10,884 nt of DNA from Candidatus Dadabacteria bacterium RIFCSPHIGHO2_12_FULL_53_21 (GCA_001775255.1 MFCJ01000043.1:1-10884), one strand, 5' to 3'; shown: positions 1 through 5,443, counted from the stretch's first letter. A program made the numbers and translations. Notes: a model not told the origin generated them from the sequence alone.

Positions 1-96
1 ACCCCCTCACCCTCCCCCTCTCCCACAAAGTGGGGAGAGGGAATTAAAAGCAAAAACGAGATCGCCACGGCCGGTAATGCGTCCTCGCGATGACAG
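1..96. repeat. Dispersed intergenic repeat, family A, copy 1
   Basis: This stretch matches positions 1505-1596 along nearly its whole length. Both copies begin with accccctcaccct, continue through a C-rich/G-rich hairpin and the string ggggagagggaattaa, and end in gcgatgacag. In this copy the hairpin arms are 16-26 and 30-41 (CCCTCTCCCAC against GTGGGGAGAGGG) with one bulged G and a 3-base loop. The copy may begin before the window. No coding potential is supported. It is probably a small non-autonomous mobile or REP-like element; that part is inference. Confidence 0.8.
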
Positions 97-162
97 CGTG
101 GCGGGAGGGATCTCAGCGCGCCGTTTGTCCTTCGCGCAAATATTGATTAAGATAACCGGGTC

Positions 163-846
163 ATGCAGACACGTTCCCCAAAGTCCGCCGGGAAAAGGAG
201 CTACACCCTCGGCTCGGAGGACTGGATAGATATAACCGTGCCGCTTTCGGACGGCATGGTGCACTGGCCGGGCGACCCGCCGGTCAAGGTATTCCGCGTC
301 CGCGACATGGGGAAAGGGGACGATTTCAACATGACCGCGCTTTCAATGTCCGTGCATACGGCGACGCATTTGGACGCGCCTTCCCATTTCACGAAGCTCA
401 AGACCGGGATAGACAAGATGCCCCTTTCGGCGGTCGTCGGCAACGCGCGCGTGATAGAGATAGAGGACAAGGAGCTGATCAAAGAGGAAGAGCTTCGTGC
501 CCACCGAATAAGAAAGGGCGAGCGCATACTCTTCAAAACCCGGAACTCGAAAAGGAAATGGGACAAAAAACCCTTCGACGAAAATTTCGTCCACCTCTCG
601 ACGGACGCCGCGAAATACCTGGTCGAGCGCCAGGTACAGACGATAGGGGTCGACTACCTCTCCATAGGCGGATACGAAGGGAACGTCGCCGAGGTGCATC
701 ACATAATACTTAACGCCCGCATATGGGTCATAGAGGGGCTCGACCTCTCGCAGGTCGAACCGGGGGATTACGAGCTCATATGCCTGCCCATCAAGATAGA
801 GGACTGCGAAGGCGCCCCCGCCCGCGCATTGCTTCGGCCTGTTTAG
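163..846 (+). CDS. Cyclase-family protein (kynurenine formamidase-like metal hydrolase)
   Basis: A 227-residue protein of the cyclase family (PF04199), which includes the bacterial KynB kynurenine formamidase and isatin hydrolase. These are soluble, metal-dependent amide or ring hydrolases. The family signature HxGTHxDxPxH is present as HTATHLDAPSH at residues 65-75, with putative metal ligands H65, H69, D71 and H75; the usual Gly is Ala67. Other family features are the opening WIDITVPLSDGMVHWPGDP near residues 21-39, GVDYLSIG at 162-169, the HH pair at 179-180 and E191 in VIEGLDLS. Length is normal for the family. ATG 163 is the only good start in frame before the conserved core, although its ribosome-binding site is poor. 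It stands alone: repeats lie on both sides and no kynurenine-pathway gene is in view, so the substrate is unknown. Confidence 0.88.
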   Translation: MQTRSPKSAGKRSYTLGSEDWIDITVPLSDGMVHWPGDPPVKVFRVRDMGKGDDFNMTALSMSVHTATHLDAPSHFTKLKTGIDKMPLSAVVGNARVIEIEDKELIKEEELRAHRIRKGERILFKTRNSKRKWDKKPFDENFVHLSTDAAKYLVERQVQTIGVDYLSIGGYEGNVAEVHHIILNARIWVIEGLDLSQVEPGDYELICLPIKIEDCEGAPARALLRPV

Positions 847-920
847 AATTACAGATTGTTGTAAAATCCACCCTAACCTTTGTATGATATTTCGACATTT
901 AGCCGGATGTTAAATTCCTT

Positions 921-994
921 CGGTGCCTTTATTATAAGGGTGAACGAATGCGCGCTCACTTGCATTCGTTCTTTACAAAAGGAGGGAATTAAAA
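921..994. repeat. Dispersed repeat, family B (GAATGC hairpin plus 33-base module), copy 1
   Basis: The core is a perfect hairpin: GAACGAATGC at 942-951 against GCATTCGTTC at 962-971, with a 10-base loop. The 33 bases at 962-994 recur on the opposite strand at 3558-3590 with 2 mismatches. The left flank GGTGCCTTTATTATAAGGG and the following CGAATG recur, inverted, at 3687-3714 (about 23 of 29 identical). The hairpin core also matches the reverse complement of 1204-1225 with 2 differences over 22 bases. Confidence 0.75.
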
Positions 995-1011
995 GGCAAG
1001 AAACATCATTT

Positions 1012-1050
1012 CCCCCCCTTTGTAAAGGGGGATTTAGGGGGATTTGATTT
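1012..1050. repeat. CCCCCTTTGTAAAGGGGG hairpin and GGGGGATTT direct repeat
   Basis: A C-run, CTTTGTAAAG and a G-run form a strong near-palindrome at about 1012-1032. It is followed by two tandem GGGGGATTT units. Related sequence occurs at 3888-3904 (CCCCTTTACAAAGGGGG) and at 3788-3805 (AAATCCCCCTTAATC). The stem is not followed by a T-run, so a terminator role is not supported. Confidence 0.6.
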
Positions 1051-1054
1051 CTCA

Positions 1055-1082
1055 CCCGTTCGTCCTGAGCCTGTCGAAGGAC
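1055..1082. repeat. Dispersed repeat, family C (CCCGTTCGTCCTGAGC type), copy 1
   Basis: A 28-base unit reading CCCGTTCGTCCTGAGCCTGTC then GAAGGAC. The same unit is found exactly at 3526-3553, with one change at 4594-4621, and in an expanded form at 4498-4563. Ends GTCCT and AGGAC are self-complementary, so it can form a small hairpin. Confidence 0.85.
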
Positions 1083-1097
1083 ATATTATTTTTTTGT

Positions 1098-1127
1098 GAT
1101 TGCGAGCGTAGCGCCGCAATCTCGTTT
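1098..1127. repeat. GATTGCG...CGCAATC repeat, family D
   Basis: GATTGCGAGCGTAGCGCCGC followed by AATC, with 7-base complementary ends (GATTGCG and CGCAATC). Degenerate relatives lie at 1451-1478, inside both family A copies (near 60-96 and 1560-1596), and at 4319-4341. It appears to be a short hairpin-forming dispersed repeat. Confidence 0.55.
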
Positions 1128-1203
1128 ATTTTTCTTTCCCGACATTACAGAATTTGCGTTAAGAAAATAGATTATTAAGGCGTCAATAAATCTTTCAGGG
1201 GAT

Positions 1204-1235
1204 GAATGCAAGCTAGCGCGCATTCGGACGCCCTT
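1204..1235. repeat. Family B repeat, copy 2 (inverted relative to copy 1)
   Basis: GAATGCAAGCTAGCGCGCAT then TCGGACGCCC. The first 22 bases are the reverse complement of 946-967 apart from two positions. The following CATTCGGACGCCCT recurs at 3688-3701. GAATGC and GCATTC form the arms of the hairpin. Confidence 0.7.
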
Positions 1236-1504
1236 TCCTATCAGCAATAATGTTATTAGTCTTGCATCATTGCTAATTAGGGAGGAATTGAAAGATTTTC
1301 GCCTTAATATGATATTTTCAGCAAATTATGTTCAGTCGGATGATTTTTGCTTCTTTTCATCAAGGAAAAGAAGAAAAATATATGTGCCTTTTCTTTCGCT
1401 TTTGCCTTTGTATTCCCATTCCGAAAAGCGCAAAGCAATCTCCTGAAAATGAGAGATTGCCACGTCGCTCCTCGCGAAGAGTTATCTGAAAACATAATTT
1501 AGGT

Positions 1505-1596
1505 ACCCCCTCACCCTTGCCCTCTCCCACGCTGGGGAGAGGGAATTAAGTGCAAAAACAGATCGCCGCGACCGCAAAACGGTCTTGCGATGACAG
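1505..1596. repeat. Dispersed intergenic repeat, family A, copy 2
   Basis: Second copy of the element at 1-96, in the same orientation, with a perfect 9-base hairpin CCCTCTCCC (1520-1528) against GGGAGAGGG (1535-1543). The two copies bracket the cyclase gene and its downstream spacer. They differ by small indels in the middle, consistent with old, diverged copies. Confidence 0.8.
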
Positions 1597-1679
1597 AATA
1601 GAGGACCATCCCCTAATACCATAACCCCCATTCATTATGTATTCTTGTATATCCCGGCATCGAGGCCGGACAAACTCCC

Positions 1680-1685
1680 GGAGGT
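1680..1685 (+). promoter_or_regulatory. Ribosome-binding site deciding the mgtE start
   Basis: GGAGGT ends 5 bases before ATG 1691. The reading frame is open back to an ATG at 1637, but that start lacks a comparable site and would add 18 residues (YSCISRHRGRTNSRRSQ-like) that do not fit the family N-terminus. ATG 1691 is therefore preferred. Confidence 0.8.
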
Positions 1686-1690
1686 CTCAA

Positions 1691-3004
1691 ATGTTCGAAG
1701 GCTCGCCGCTTGAATACTACATAAAGAAATTCTCCGAATACGACCCCGTGATCTCCGCGCACGTCATCGAGACCATGGACGTGGAGGAGAGCGCGGAGGT
1801 GTTCAAGAGCCTCCCCCCGCACATATCCAAAACGATTTTCGAGAACCTGCAGAACGAATACGCGGCCAGGCTCCTCGGCCGTCTGCCCGACGATATGGCG
1901 GGGGAGATCATCCGCAGCATGGAGCCCCTCAAGGTCTCGCTCATCGTGAGCGTATGCCCCATGTCGCTCAAGGGCAAGATAGCGCAGAACCTCACCGAAA
2001 AGCAAAAGCGCGAGATCGGGGAGCTGCTCGAGTACCCGAAGGACAGCGTGGGCTACATGATGAGCCCAATTTACCTCGCGCTCAGGGGCGACCTCAGAAT
2101 ATCGGACGCGGTGAACAAGATTAAGATGATGGCGGGACAGGAGAACATGCCGCTCTCCTACGTTTACGTCGTGGACGCGGACTTTAAGTTAGCAGGGGTG
2201 CTCAGCATGAGGGACCTCCTCATCCGGGACCCGCAGAAGAAACTCTCCGAGGTCATGATAAAGAACATCTTCTACCTGGACGCGTTCATGGACGTGGAGG
2301 ACGCGGCCAGCATCGTGTCCAAGCAGAAGTTCTTCGCCGTACCCGTCGTCGACAGCAGCCAGAAGCTCGTAGGCATAGTGAACACGAGCCAGCTGCTGAG
2401 CGACATGCAGGAGGAATACTCGGCCGACATACAGACCATATTCGGCGTCCACAGCGACGAAAGACCCTTTTCGAGCACAGTTTTCTCGCTCAAGAAGAGG
2501 CTCCCGTGGCTCAACGTAAACCTCGCAACGGCCTTCCTCGCGGGCGCCGTGGTGGCTCTTTTCGAGGGCACTATAGCGAAGGTCACGGTGCTCGCGGTCT
2601 TCCTCCCCATAGTCGCGAGTCAGGGAGGGAACGGGGGCGCGCAGTCCCTCGCCGTAGTGATGAGGGGGCTGGTCATGCGGGAGATATCGAAGAGCGATTT
2701 CCCCAAACTCCTGTGGAAGGAGCTTAAGCTCGGTCTCATAAACGGGATTATCACGGGTATCATCACGGCGCTGATAGCATACCTCTGGCAGGGGAACGCC
2801 ACGCTCGGGCTCGTGGTAGGGCTTGCGATGGTCGTGAGCCTCCTGATCGCGGGCCTGTCAGGCGCGGTCATACCGCTCGGGCTAAAGTCCCTCGGGCTCG
2901 ACCCCGCACAGTCCTCCATGATAATACTCACTACGGTAACGGATATACTCGGGCTTGCGGCCCTCCTCGGATTGGCTACAATCTTCTTCGGATTGAGTAT
3001 ATAG
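1691..3004 (+). CDS. mgtE: Magnesium transporter MgtE
   Basis: A 437-residue MgtE-family Mg2+ channel/transporter of the inner membrane. The architecture is complete. An acidic helical N domain spans residues about 10-118, followed by two CBS domains (about 120-182 and 185-243) that in this family sense cytoplasmic Mg2+ and gate the pore. A plug-helix region covers about 244-270, and a membrane domain of about five helices runs from 272 to the C-terminus. Membrane-domain signatures are GGNGGAQS at 312-319, LGLDPA at 401-406 and TTVTD at 414-418. D418 corresponds to the pore Asp that binds Mg2+ in Thermus MgtE. Length is close to the usual 440-460. It is followed after 15 bases by the protease-family gene at 3020, so the two are probably co-transcribed. 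I see no M-box-like leader upstream and no convincing promoter. Confidence 0.96.
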   Translation: MFEGSPLEYYIKKFSEYDPVISAHVIETMDVEESAEVFKSLPPHISKTIFENLQNEYAARLLGRLPDDMAGEIIRSMEPLKVSLIVSVCPMSLKGKIAQNLTEKQKREIGELLEYPKDSVGYMMSPIYLALRGDLRISDAVNKIKMMAGQENMPLSYVYVVDADFKLAGVLSMRDLLIRDPQKKLSEVMIKNIFYLDAFMDVEDAASIVSKQKFFAVPVVDSSQKLVGIVNTSQLLSDMQEEYSADIQTIFGVHSDERPFSSTVFSLKKRLPWLNVNLATAFLAGAVVALFEGTIAKVTVLAVFLPIVASQGGNGGAQSLAVVMRGLVMREISKSDFPKLLWKELKLGLINGIITGIITALIAYLWQGNATLGLVVGLAMVVSLLIAGLSGAVIPLGLKSLGLDPAQSSMIILTTVTDILGLAALLGLATIFFGLSI

Positions 3005-3019
3005 GCGGGACAGGATCTG

Positions 3020-3517
3020 ATGGCAAAGGAACGGGTAAAACTGCTGATCGGAAGGAAGGAGAAGGTCGATTTCCCCAAGCTCAGGCTCTACGGCATTAAC
3101 GCGAAGATAGACACCGGGGCGTACACCTCCGCGATACACTGCGACAGCATCAGGGCCGTGAGAAAAGGCGGCGAGAGGTTCGTGAGGTTCAGGCTGCTCG
3201 ACCCCTCCCACCCCGCGTACGACGGGAGGGAGATGCGGAAGCCGCTCCTCGGAAGAAGGAAGGTCAAGAGCTCCTTCGGTCAAACCGAATACAGGTACAT
3301 CATAAAAACGTTCGTAGAGATATTCGGAAAGACGCACGAGATAGAGCTCTCGCTCTGCGACAGGTCCGGGATGGAGCACCCGATACTGCTCGGCCGGAAA
3401 TTCATACAGGACAAGTTCGTGGTGGACGTCTCCAGGTTCGACCTGTCCCGTAAAAAGAGGGCGATCGAGATAAGAGGGAACGGGGCGCTGCCGCGCCGCG
3501 GCAGCGCGGACAAGTGA
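3020..3517 (+). CDS. RimB/COG4067-type retropepsin-like protease ('ATP-dependent zinc protease' family)
   Basis: A 165-residue protein of the PF05618/COG4067 family, annotated as putative ATP-dependent zinc protease. Members studied more recently (RimB) are retropepsin-like aspartic peptidases, some acting with the RimK glutamate ligase. The Asp-protease-like signature is KIDTGAYTSAIH at residues 29-40 with D31, T32, G33 and A34. The C-terminal block MEHPILLGRKF at 118-128 is also typical of the family. Length is normal. The start ATG 3020 lies 15 bases after mgtE and has only a weak, close AGGA site. No rimK is visible. The last dozen residues are encoded by an 11-base-arm inverted repeat and look like an added tail rather than part of the fold. 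Confidence 0.85.
   Translation: MAKERVKLLIGRKEKVDFPKLRLYGINAKIDTGAYTSAIHCDSIRAVRKGGERFVRFRLLDPSHPAYDGREMRKPLLGRRKVKSSFGQTEYRYIIKTFVEIFGKTHEIELSLCDRSGMEHPILLGRKFIQDKFVVDVSRFDLSRKKRAIEIRGNGALPRRGSADK
3485..3507. repeat. Perfect GC-rich inverted repeat inside the 3' end of the protease gene
   Basis: GCGCTGCCGCG at 3485-3495 and CGCGGCAGCGC at 3497-3507 are perfect reverse complements separated by one base. It encodes the ALPRRGSA tail, just before the stop codon at 3515-3517. The stem would be very stable in RNA, but no T-run follows, so it is not a standard intrinsic terminator. It could still slow decay or stop transcription of the mgtE pair. Confidence 0.75.
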
Positions 3518-3525
3518 GAGCCTAA

Positions 3526-3553
3526 CCCGTTCGTCCTGAGCCTGTCGAAGGAC
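3526..3553. repeat. Family C repeat, copy 2
   Basis: Identical over 28 bases to 1055-1082 and in the same orientation. It starts eight bases after the stop codon of the protease gene and adjoins the family B 33-base module at 3558-3590. Confidence 0.85.
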
Positions 3554-3557
3554 GCAG

Positions 3558-3590
3558 TTTTAATTCCCTCCTTTGGAAAAGAACGAATGC
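3558..3590. repeat. Family B 33-base module, inverted copy
   Basis: The reverse complement of this segment matches 962-994 at 31 of 33 positions (GCATTCGTTC, then TTT-C-AAAG, then GAGGGAATTAAAA). It is among the strongest dispersed matches in the window. Confidence 0.8.
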
Positions 3591-3673
3591 GAGCAAGTAC
3601 TGTTTCGAGCGTGCGAGAAATAGGTCGATCCACGCTGATTTCTCGACTGTTCATAATCCATGGAAAAGCCGCC

Positions 3674-3714
3674 TGAATACAAATACATTCGGACGCCCTG
3701 ACAACAAAGGCACC
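3674..3714. repeat. Family B repeat, degenerate copy
   Basis: GAATACAAATACATTCGGAC followed by GCCCTGACAACAAAGGCACC. The CATTCGGACGCCCT part matches 1222-1235. The reverse complement of the right half matches 921-949. GAAT and ATTC form weak hairpin arms, eroded compared with copies 1 and 2. Confidence 0.6.
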
Positions 3715-4000
3715 TAAGTAAATTAATTTCTGGCTGAGTGTTACTGAAGTCCAAATAGGTTAGGGAGGATTTTTCTTTTCTTATTTTAAATCCCCCTTAA
3801 TCTGGCTTAACAAAAGTGTCGCTTCGATTAAGATAGTCCTTTGCAATTAATCATCTCCGACCAATTCCTCACACGTTCGGAATTGTTCCCCTTTACAAAG
3901 GGGGAAAACAAAAAAGAAATACCAACCGCAGGCAAACGGGCGTTATACAAGTGCGGAGAATTCCCCCCTCATCGGAGGAGTTGGAAGGAATCGCACACGA

Positions 4001-4015
4001 GCACAGGTTCTGTGC
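4001..4015 (-). terminator. Hairpin directly after the stop of the 4016-4216 gene
   Basis: GCACAG (4001-4006) and CTGTGC (4010-4015) are perfect arms with a 3-base loop, and the minus-strand stop codon TAG at 4018-4016 abuts the stem. The position suggests a transcript end, but no T-run follows on the minus strand, so termination is only possible, not shown. Confidence 0.35.
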
Positions 4016-4216
4016 CTAGCTTATCACGTCGATTGCCTCCTTCATGAGCTGCTCGGGGAACCTCGCTACCCTGCCGTCGACGAACTGCACCCTGTAGGAT
4101 TTCCCGTGAGGGAGGTCGAACTCCTCGACTACCGTTCCCTTGAGCCCCTGCTCGAACCTGTCTTTCTTCCCCTCGATAGGCTGATTCAACATGACGCTTG
4201 ACCCTTTTTTGTACAT
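4016..4216 (-). CDS. Small protein of unknown function, probable SH3-like barrel
   Basis: A 66-residue protein that I cannot assign to a named family. It begins MYKKGSSVMLNQPIEG and continues with a Gly/Val/Lys/Arg-rich pattern (GTVVEEF at 27-33, YRVQFVDGRVARFPEQL at 41-57). The sequence suggests five short strands, as in small SH3-like or KOW-like modules that bind nucleic acid or proteins; this is inference from composition and turn pattern. The frame stays open upstream to 4309, but ATG 4216 is preferred because AGAGGT lies a few bases before it and a plausible promoter lies at 4254-4281. The upstream extension is hydrophobic and cysteine-containing and would start inside repeat DNA. It converges with the mgtE-protease pair across a repeat spacer and is cotranscribed with nothing visible. 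Confidence 0.65.
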   Translation of the reverse strand: MYKKGSSVMLNQPIEGKKDRFEQGLKGTVVEEFDLPHGKSYRVQFVDGRVARFPEQLMKEAIDVIS

Positions 4217-4253
4217 CCCGCACCTCTTGCGAATAAAAATAAAACGAATGAGA

Positions 4254-4281
4254 AATATACAAATCCCGCGCGGTTTTGCAA
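4254..4281 (-). promoter_or_regulatory. Candidate promoter of the small 4016-4216 gene
   Basis: On the minus strand TTGCAA (4281-4276) is followed, after a 16-base spacer, by TATATT (4259-4254). Transcription would begin near 4247, leaving a leader of about 30 bases containing the AGAGGT ribosome-binding site. The spacer includes a CCGCGCGG palindrome. Confidence 0.4.
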
Positions 4282-4419
4282 ATTTAGGGGGGGGCGAATA
4301 GTTTGTCATTCCCGAAACGATTGCGAGCAGGTAAGCAATCGGTCGCCCCTGGCTGATTGCGAATAAGTCCCTTTGTCAGAGCACTACAGTAGTACAAGCC
4401 AAATAGAATCGGGAATCCA

Positions 4420-4446
4420 CACACATTGTATGGCACACAATGTGTG
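4420..4446. repeat. Perfect inverted repeat CACACATTGT/ACAATGTGTG
   Basis: Ten-base arms at 4420-4429 and 4437-4446 surround a 7-base centre. No T-run follows on either strand. It lies more than 200 bases from either flanking start, so it could be a protein-binding site or simply another hairpin repeat. Confidence 0.6.
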
Positions 4447-4497
4447 CTCATATACGATCCTTCCCAATCTCTTCCGCCCAAACCAGCAACCAAGCCC

Positions 4498-4563
4498 AAC
4501 CCGTTCGTCCTGAGCAGGAGCCTGTCCTGAGCGAAGTCGAAGGATCGAAGGATTGAACGGGTT
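4498..4563. repeat. Family C repeat, expanded copy with inverted ends
   Basis: AACCCGTTC at 4498-4506 and GAACGGGTT at 4555-4563 are perfect inverted ends. Inside, GTCCTGAGC occurs twice (4507-4515 and 4524-4532), and TCGAAGGA is also doubled (from 4538 and 4545). The unit looks like a family C element grown by short internal duplications into a longer fold-back structure. Confidence 0.75.
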
Positions 4564-4593
4564 ATACTTCCGTATGTCCGCGGCGACCCGCCG

Positions 4594-4621
4594 CCCGTTC
4601 GTCCTGAGCTTGTCGAAGGAC
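4594..4621. repeat. Family C repeat, copy 4
   Basis: Same 28-base unit as 1055-1082, with CTTGTC instead of CCTGTC. It ends about 37 bases upstream of the promoter at 4658-4687. Confidence 0.8.
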
Positions 4622-4657
4622 GGAAACACACACGATATTTCACCCTAATGCAACATC

Positions 4658-4687
4658 TTTACATCGATTCACTAAAAGTTATATAAT
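4658..4687 (+). promoter_or_regulatory. Sigma70-type promoter of the 4709 gene
   Basis: TTTACA (4658-4663), an 18-base spacer and a consensus TATAAT (4682-4687). Transcription should begin around 4694, a few bases before the ribosome-binding site GGAGGTGA (4696-4703). This also rules out the upstream in-frame GTG at 4688 as a normal start, since it would lie before the transcript begins. Confidence 0.7.
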
Positions 4688-4708
4688 GTGATGACGGAGG
4701 TGACGCCG

Positions 4709-5416
4709 ATGGCAGAGTTCCTCGATAAGCTCAAGGTCAGAATAGACAAGGGCCTGACGACGGTCAACGTAAAGTCCAAGGAAATAATCGAGAGGCAGAA
4801 GATAAGGCTCCACCTCTCGGAAATTGAAGCGGAGAGGAAGATGGTGTTCCAGGAGCTCGGGAAGCTCACCTACAAACAGTACCAGGTTTCGGGGGGCGTC
4901 CCCGATTTCACCGTCGGGCAGGCCTCCGTTACGGCGGATCCGCCCGGTCTCGACAGGTGGGAGGAGTCCGTCCTCGACGTGCTCGGCAGTATATCGGAAG
5001 GCGAGCTGCCCGGCATCCTCTTCGAGGATACCGCCAAACAGTTCAAGGTCACCGCGAAGACCCTCTGCGAAGAGGTCGAAAAACATCTCCCCGATTCCGA
5101 GAAAAAGGGCCAGAACCTCCAGTGGCTCGGGCGCGTGCTCGGGAAATTCAAGCTCGCCGCGAAGAAGGTCTCGAAGAGAATAGACGGCGAACGGGAGACC
5201 GTATACGTGTTCGACAAGCAAAAAACCCGCTCGATACTGGAAGGCGTGAAGACGGCCGGAGGAAGCGGCGTGAAGCCCGAGAAAACGGGTAAGGACACAG
5301 GAGGCGGCGCCCCCGATAAGGACCCCATTCTCGCCGCGTGCGCAAAGCTCGCGGATATCGATTCAAAGATTGAGAAGCTTAAGAAACAGATGAAGAAAAT
5401 CGGTGAAAAGGTTTGA
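4709..5416 (+). CDS. Unknown helical protein with a possible winged-helix centre
   Basis: A 235-residue protein that I do not recognise as a named family. Residues 1-59 are charged and helical (FLDKLKVRIDKGL, then SKEIIERQK and IEAERKMVFQELGKL), like the start of many bacterial coiled-coil proteins. Residues about 84-178 form a separate globular block: WEESVLDVLGSI, GILFEDTAKQF, LQWLGRVLGKFKLAAKKVSK, then RIDGERETVYVFD. Its helix-helix-helix-then-hairpin order resembles winged-helix DNA-binding modules and reminds me of the C-terminal part of DUF3631 proteins; this is a resemblance only. A Gly/Lys-rich linker (about 181-205) leads to a C-terminal coiled coil (IDSKIEKLKKQMKKI). No signal peptide or membrane helix is seen. 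ATG 4709 was chosen for GGAGGTGA five bases upstream and the promoter just before it. It converges on trxA with 27 bases between. Confidence 0.8.
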   Translation: MAEFLDKLKVRIDKGLTTVNVKSKEIIERQKIRLHLSEIEAERKMVFQELGKLTYKQYQVSGGVPDFTVGQASVTADPPGLDRWEESVLDVLGSISEGELPGILFEDTAKQFKVTAKTLCEEVEKHLPDSEKKGQNLQWLGRVLGKFKLAAKKVSKRIDGERETVYVFDKQKTRSILEGVKTAGGSGVKPEKTGKDTGGGAPDKDPILAACAKLADIDSKIEKLKKQMKKIGEKV

Positions 5417-5429
5417 GGTGTAAGCCTTT
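5407..5429. terminator. Weak hairpin between convergent genes
   Basis: AAAGGTTT (5407-5414) can pair with AAGCCTTT (5422-5429) around a 7-base loop, with one G-U pair. It overlaps the stop codon of the 4709 gene and precedes trxA's 3' end. The flanks (TTTC before the stem on the minus strand, CTTAAC after it on the plus strand) are poor T-runs, so this is at best a weak shared terminator. Confidence 0.3.
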
Positions 5430-5443
5430 CTTAACGAATCTAC

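Larger units (their letters stand above)
847..1636. other. Repeat-rich spacer without a gene
   Basis: About 790 AT-rich bases separate the cyclase gene from the mgtE leader. They hold several repeat modules, listed separately: a GAATGC hairpin with a 33-base repeat, a GGGGGATTT module, the CCCGTTCGTCCTGAGC repeat, GATTGC-type repeats (1098-1127 and 1451-1478) and a second family A copy. Short minus-strand reading frames at 873-1055 and 1304-1495 run through repeats or low-complexity AAG/TTC-rich sequence, have no recognisable start signals and match no family I know. I see no RNA gene here. Confidence 0.7.
3518..4000. other. Repeat-rich spacer between convergent genes
   Basis: About 480 AT-rich bases hold one family C unit, two family B units in the inverted orientation, a CGAGAAAT/ATTTCTCG inverted repeat (3614-3621 and 3638-3645), AAATCCCCCTTAATC at 3788 and the CCCCTTTACAAAGGGGG palindrome at 3888-3904. 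A plus-strand frame at 3841-4047 runs across the palindrome and into the antisense of the next gene, with no ribosome-binding site or family resemblance. I see no gene here. Confidence 0.7.
4282..4653. other. Repeat-rich spacer between divergent genes
   Basis: This region holds a family D unit (4319-4341), a perfect inverted repeat (4420-4446), an expanded family C element (4498-4563) and a further family C unit (4594-4621). Minus-strand frames at 4284-4643 and 4384-4629 translate repeats (strings such as FDKLRTNG are typical of translated family C units) and are not genes. I see no RNA gene. Confidence 0.7.

Noticed and set aside
1304..1495. Minus-strand frame of 63 codons in the spacer before mgtE
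   Set aside because: It runs through low-complexity Lys/Phe-rich sequence and a degenerate repeat, has no ribosome-binding site and resembles no family.
1637..1690. Upstream in-frame start for mgtE
   Set aside because: It has no ribosome-binding site, while ATG 1691 has GGAGGT at the right distance and matches the family N-terminus.
1597..1690. M-box type Mg2+ riboswitch before mgtE
   Set aside because: The leader after the family A repeat is under 100 bases and shows only a 5-base stem (1654-1669); I see none of the expected multi-helix structure.
3841..4047. Plus-strand frame of 68 codons
   Set aside because: It crosses a palindromic repeat and overlaps the antisense strand of the better-supported 4016-4216 gene.
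4284..4643. Two minus-strand frames of 81 and 119 codons
   Set aside because: Both translate family C and other repeats, giving peptide strings typical of translated repeats rather than of proteins.
847..4653. CRISPR array
   Set aside because: The repeats are irregularly spaced, occur in both orientations and are mosaic; there are no constant-length spacers and no cas genes.
4688..4708. Upstream GTG start for the 235-residue protein
   Set aside because: It directly follows the -10 hexamer and would precede the predicted transcript start; ATG 4709 has a near-perfect ribosome-binding site.
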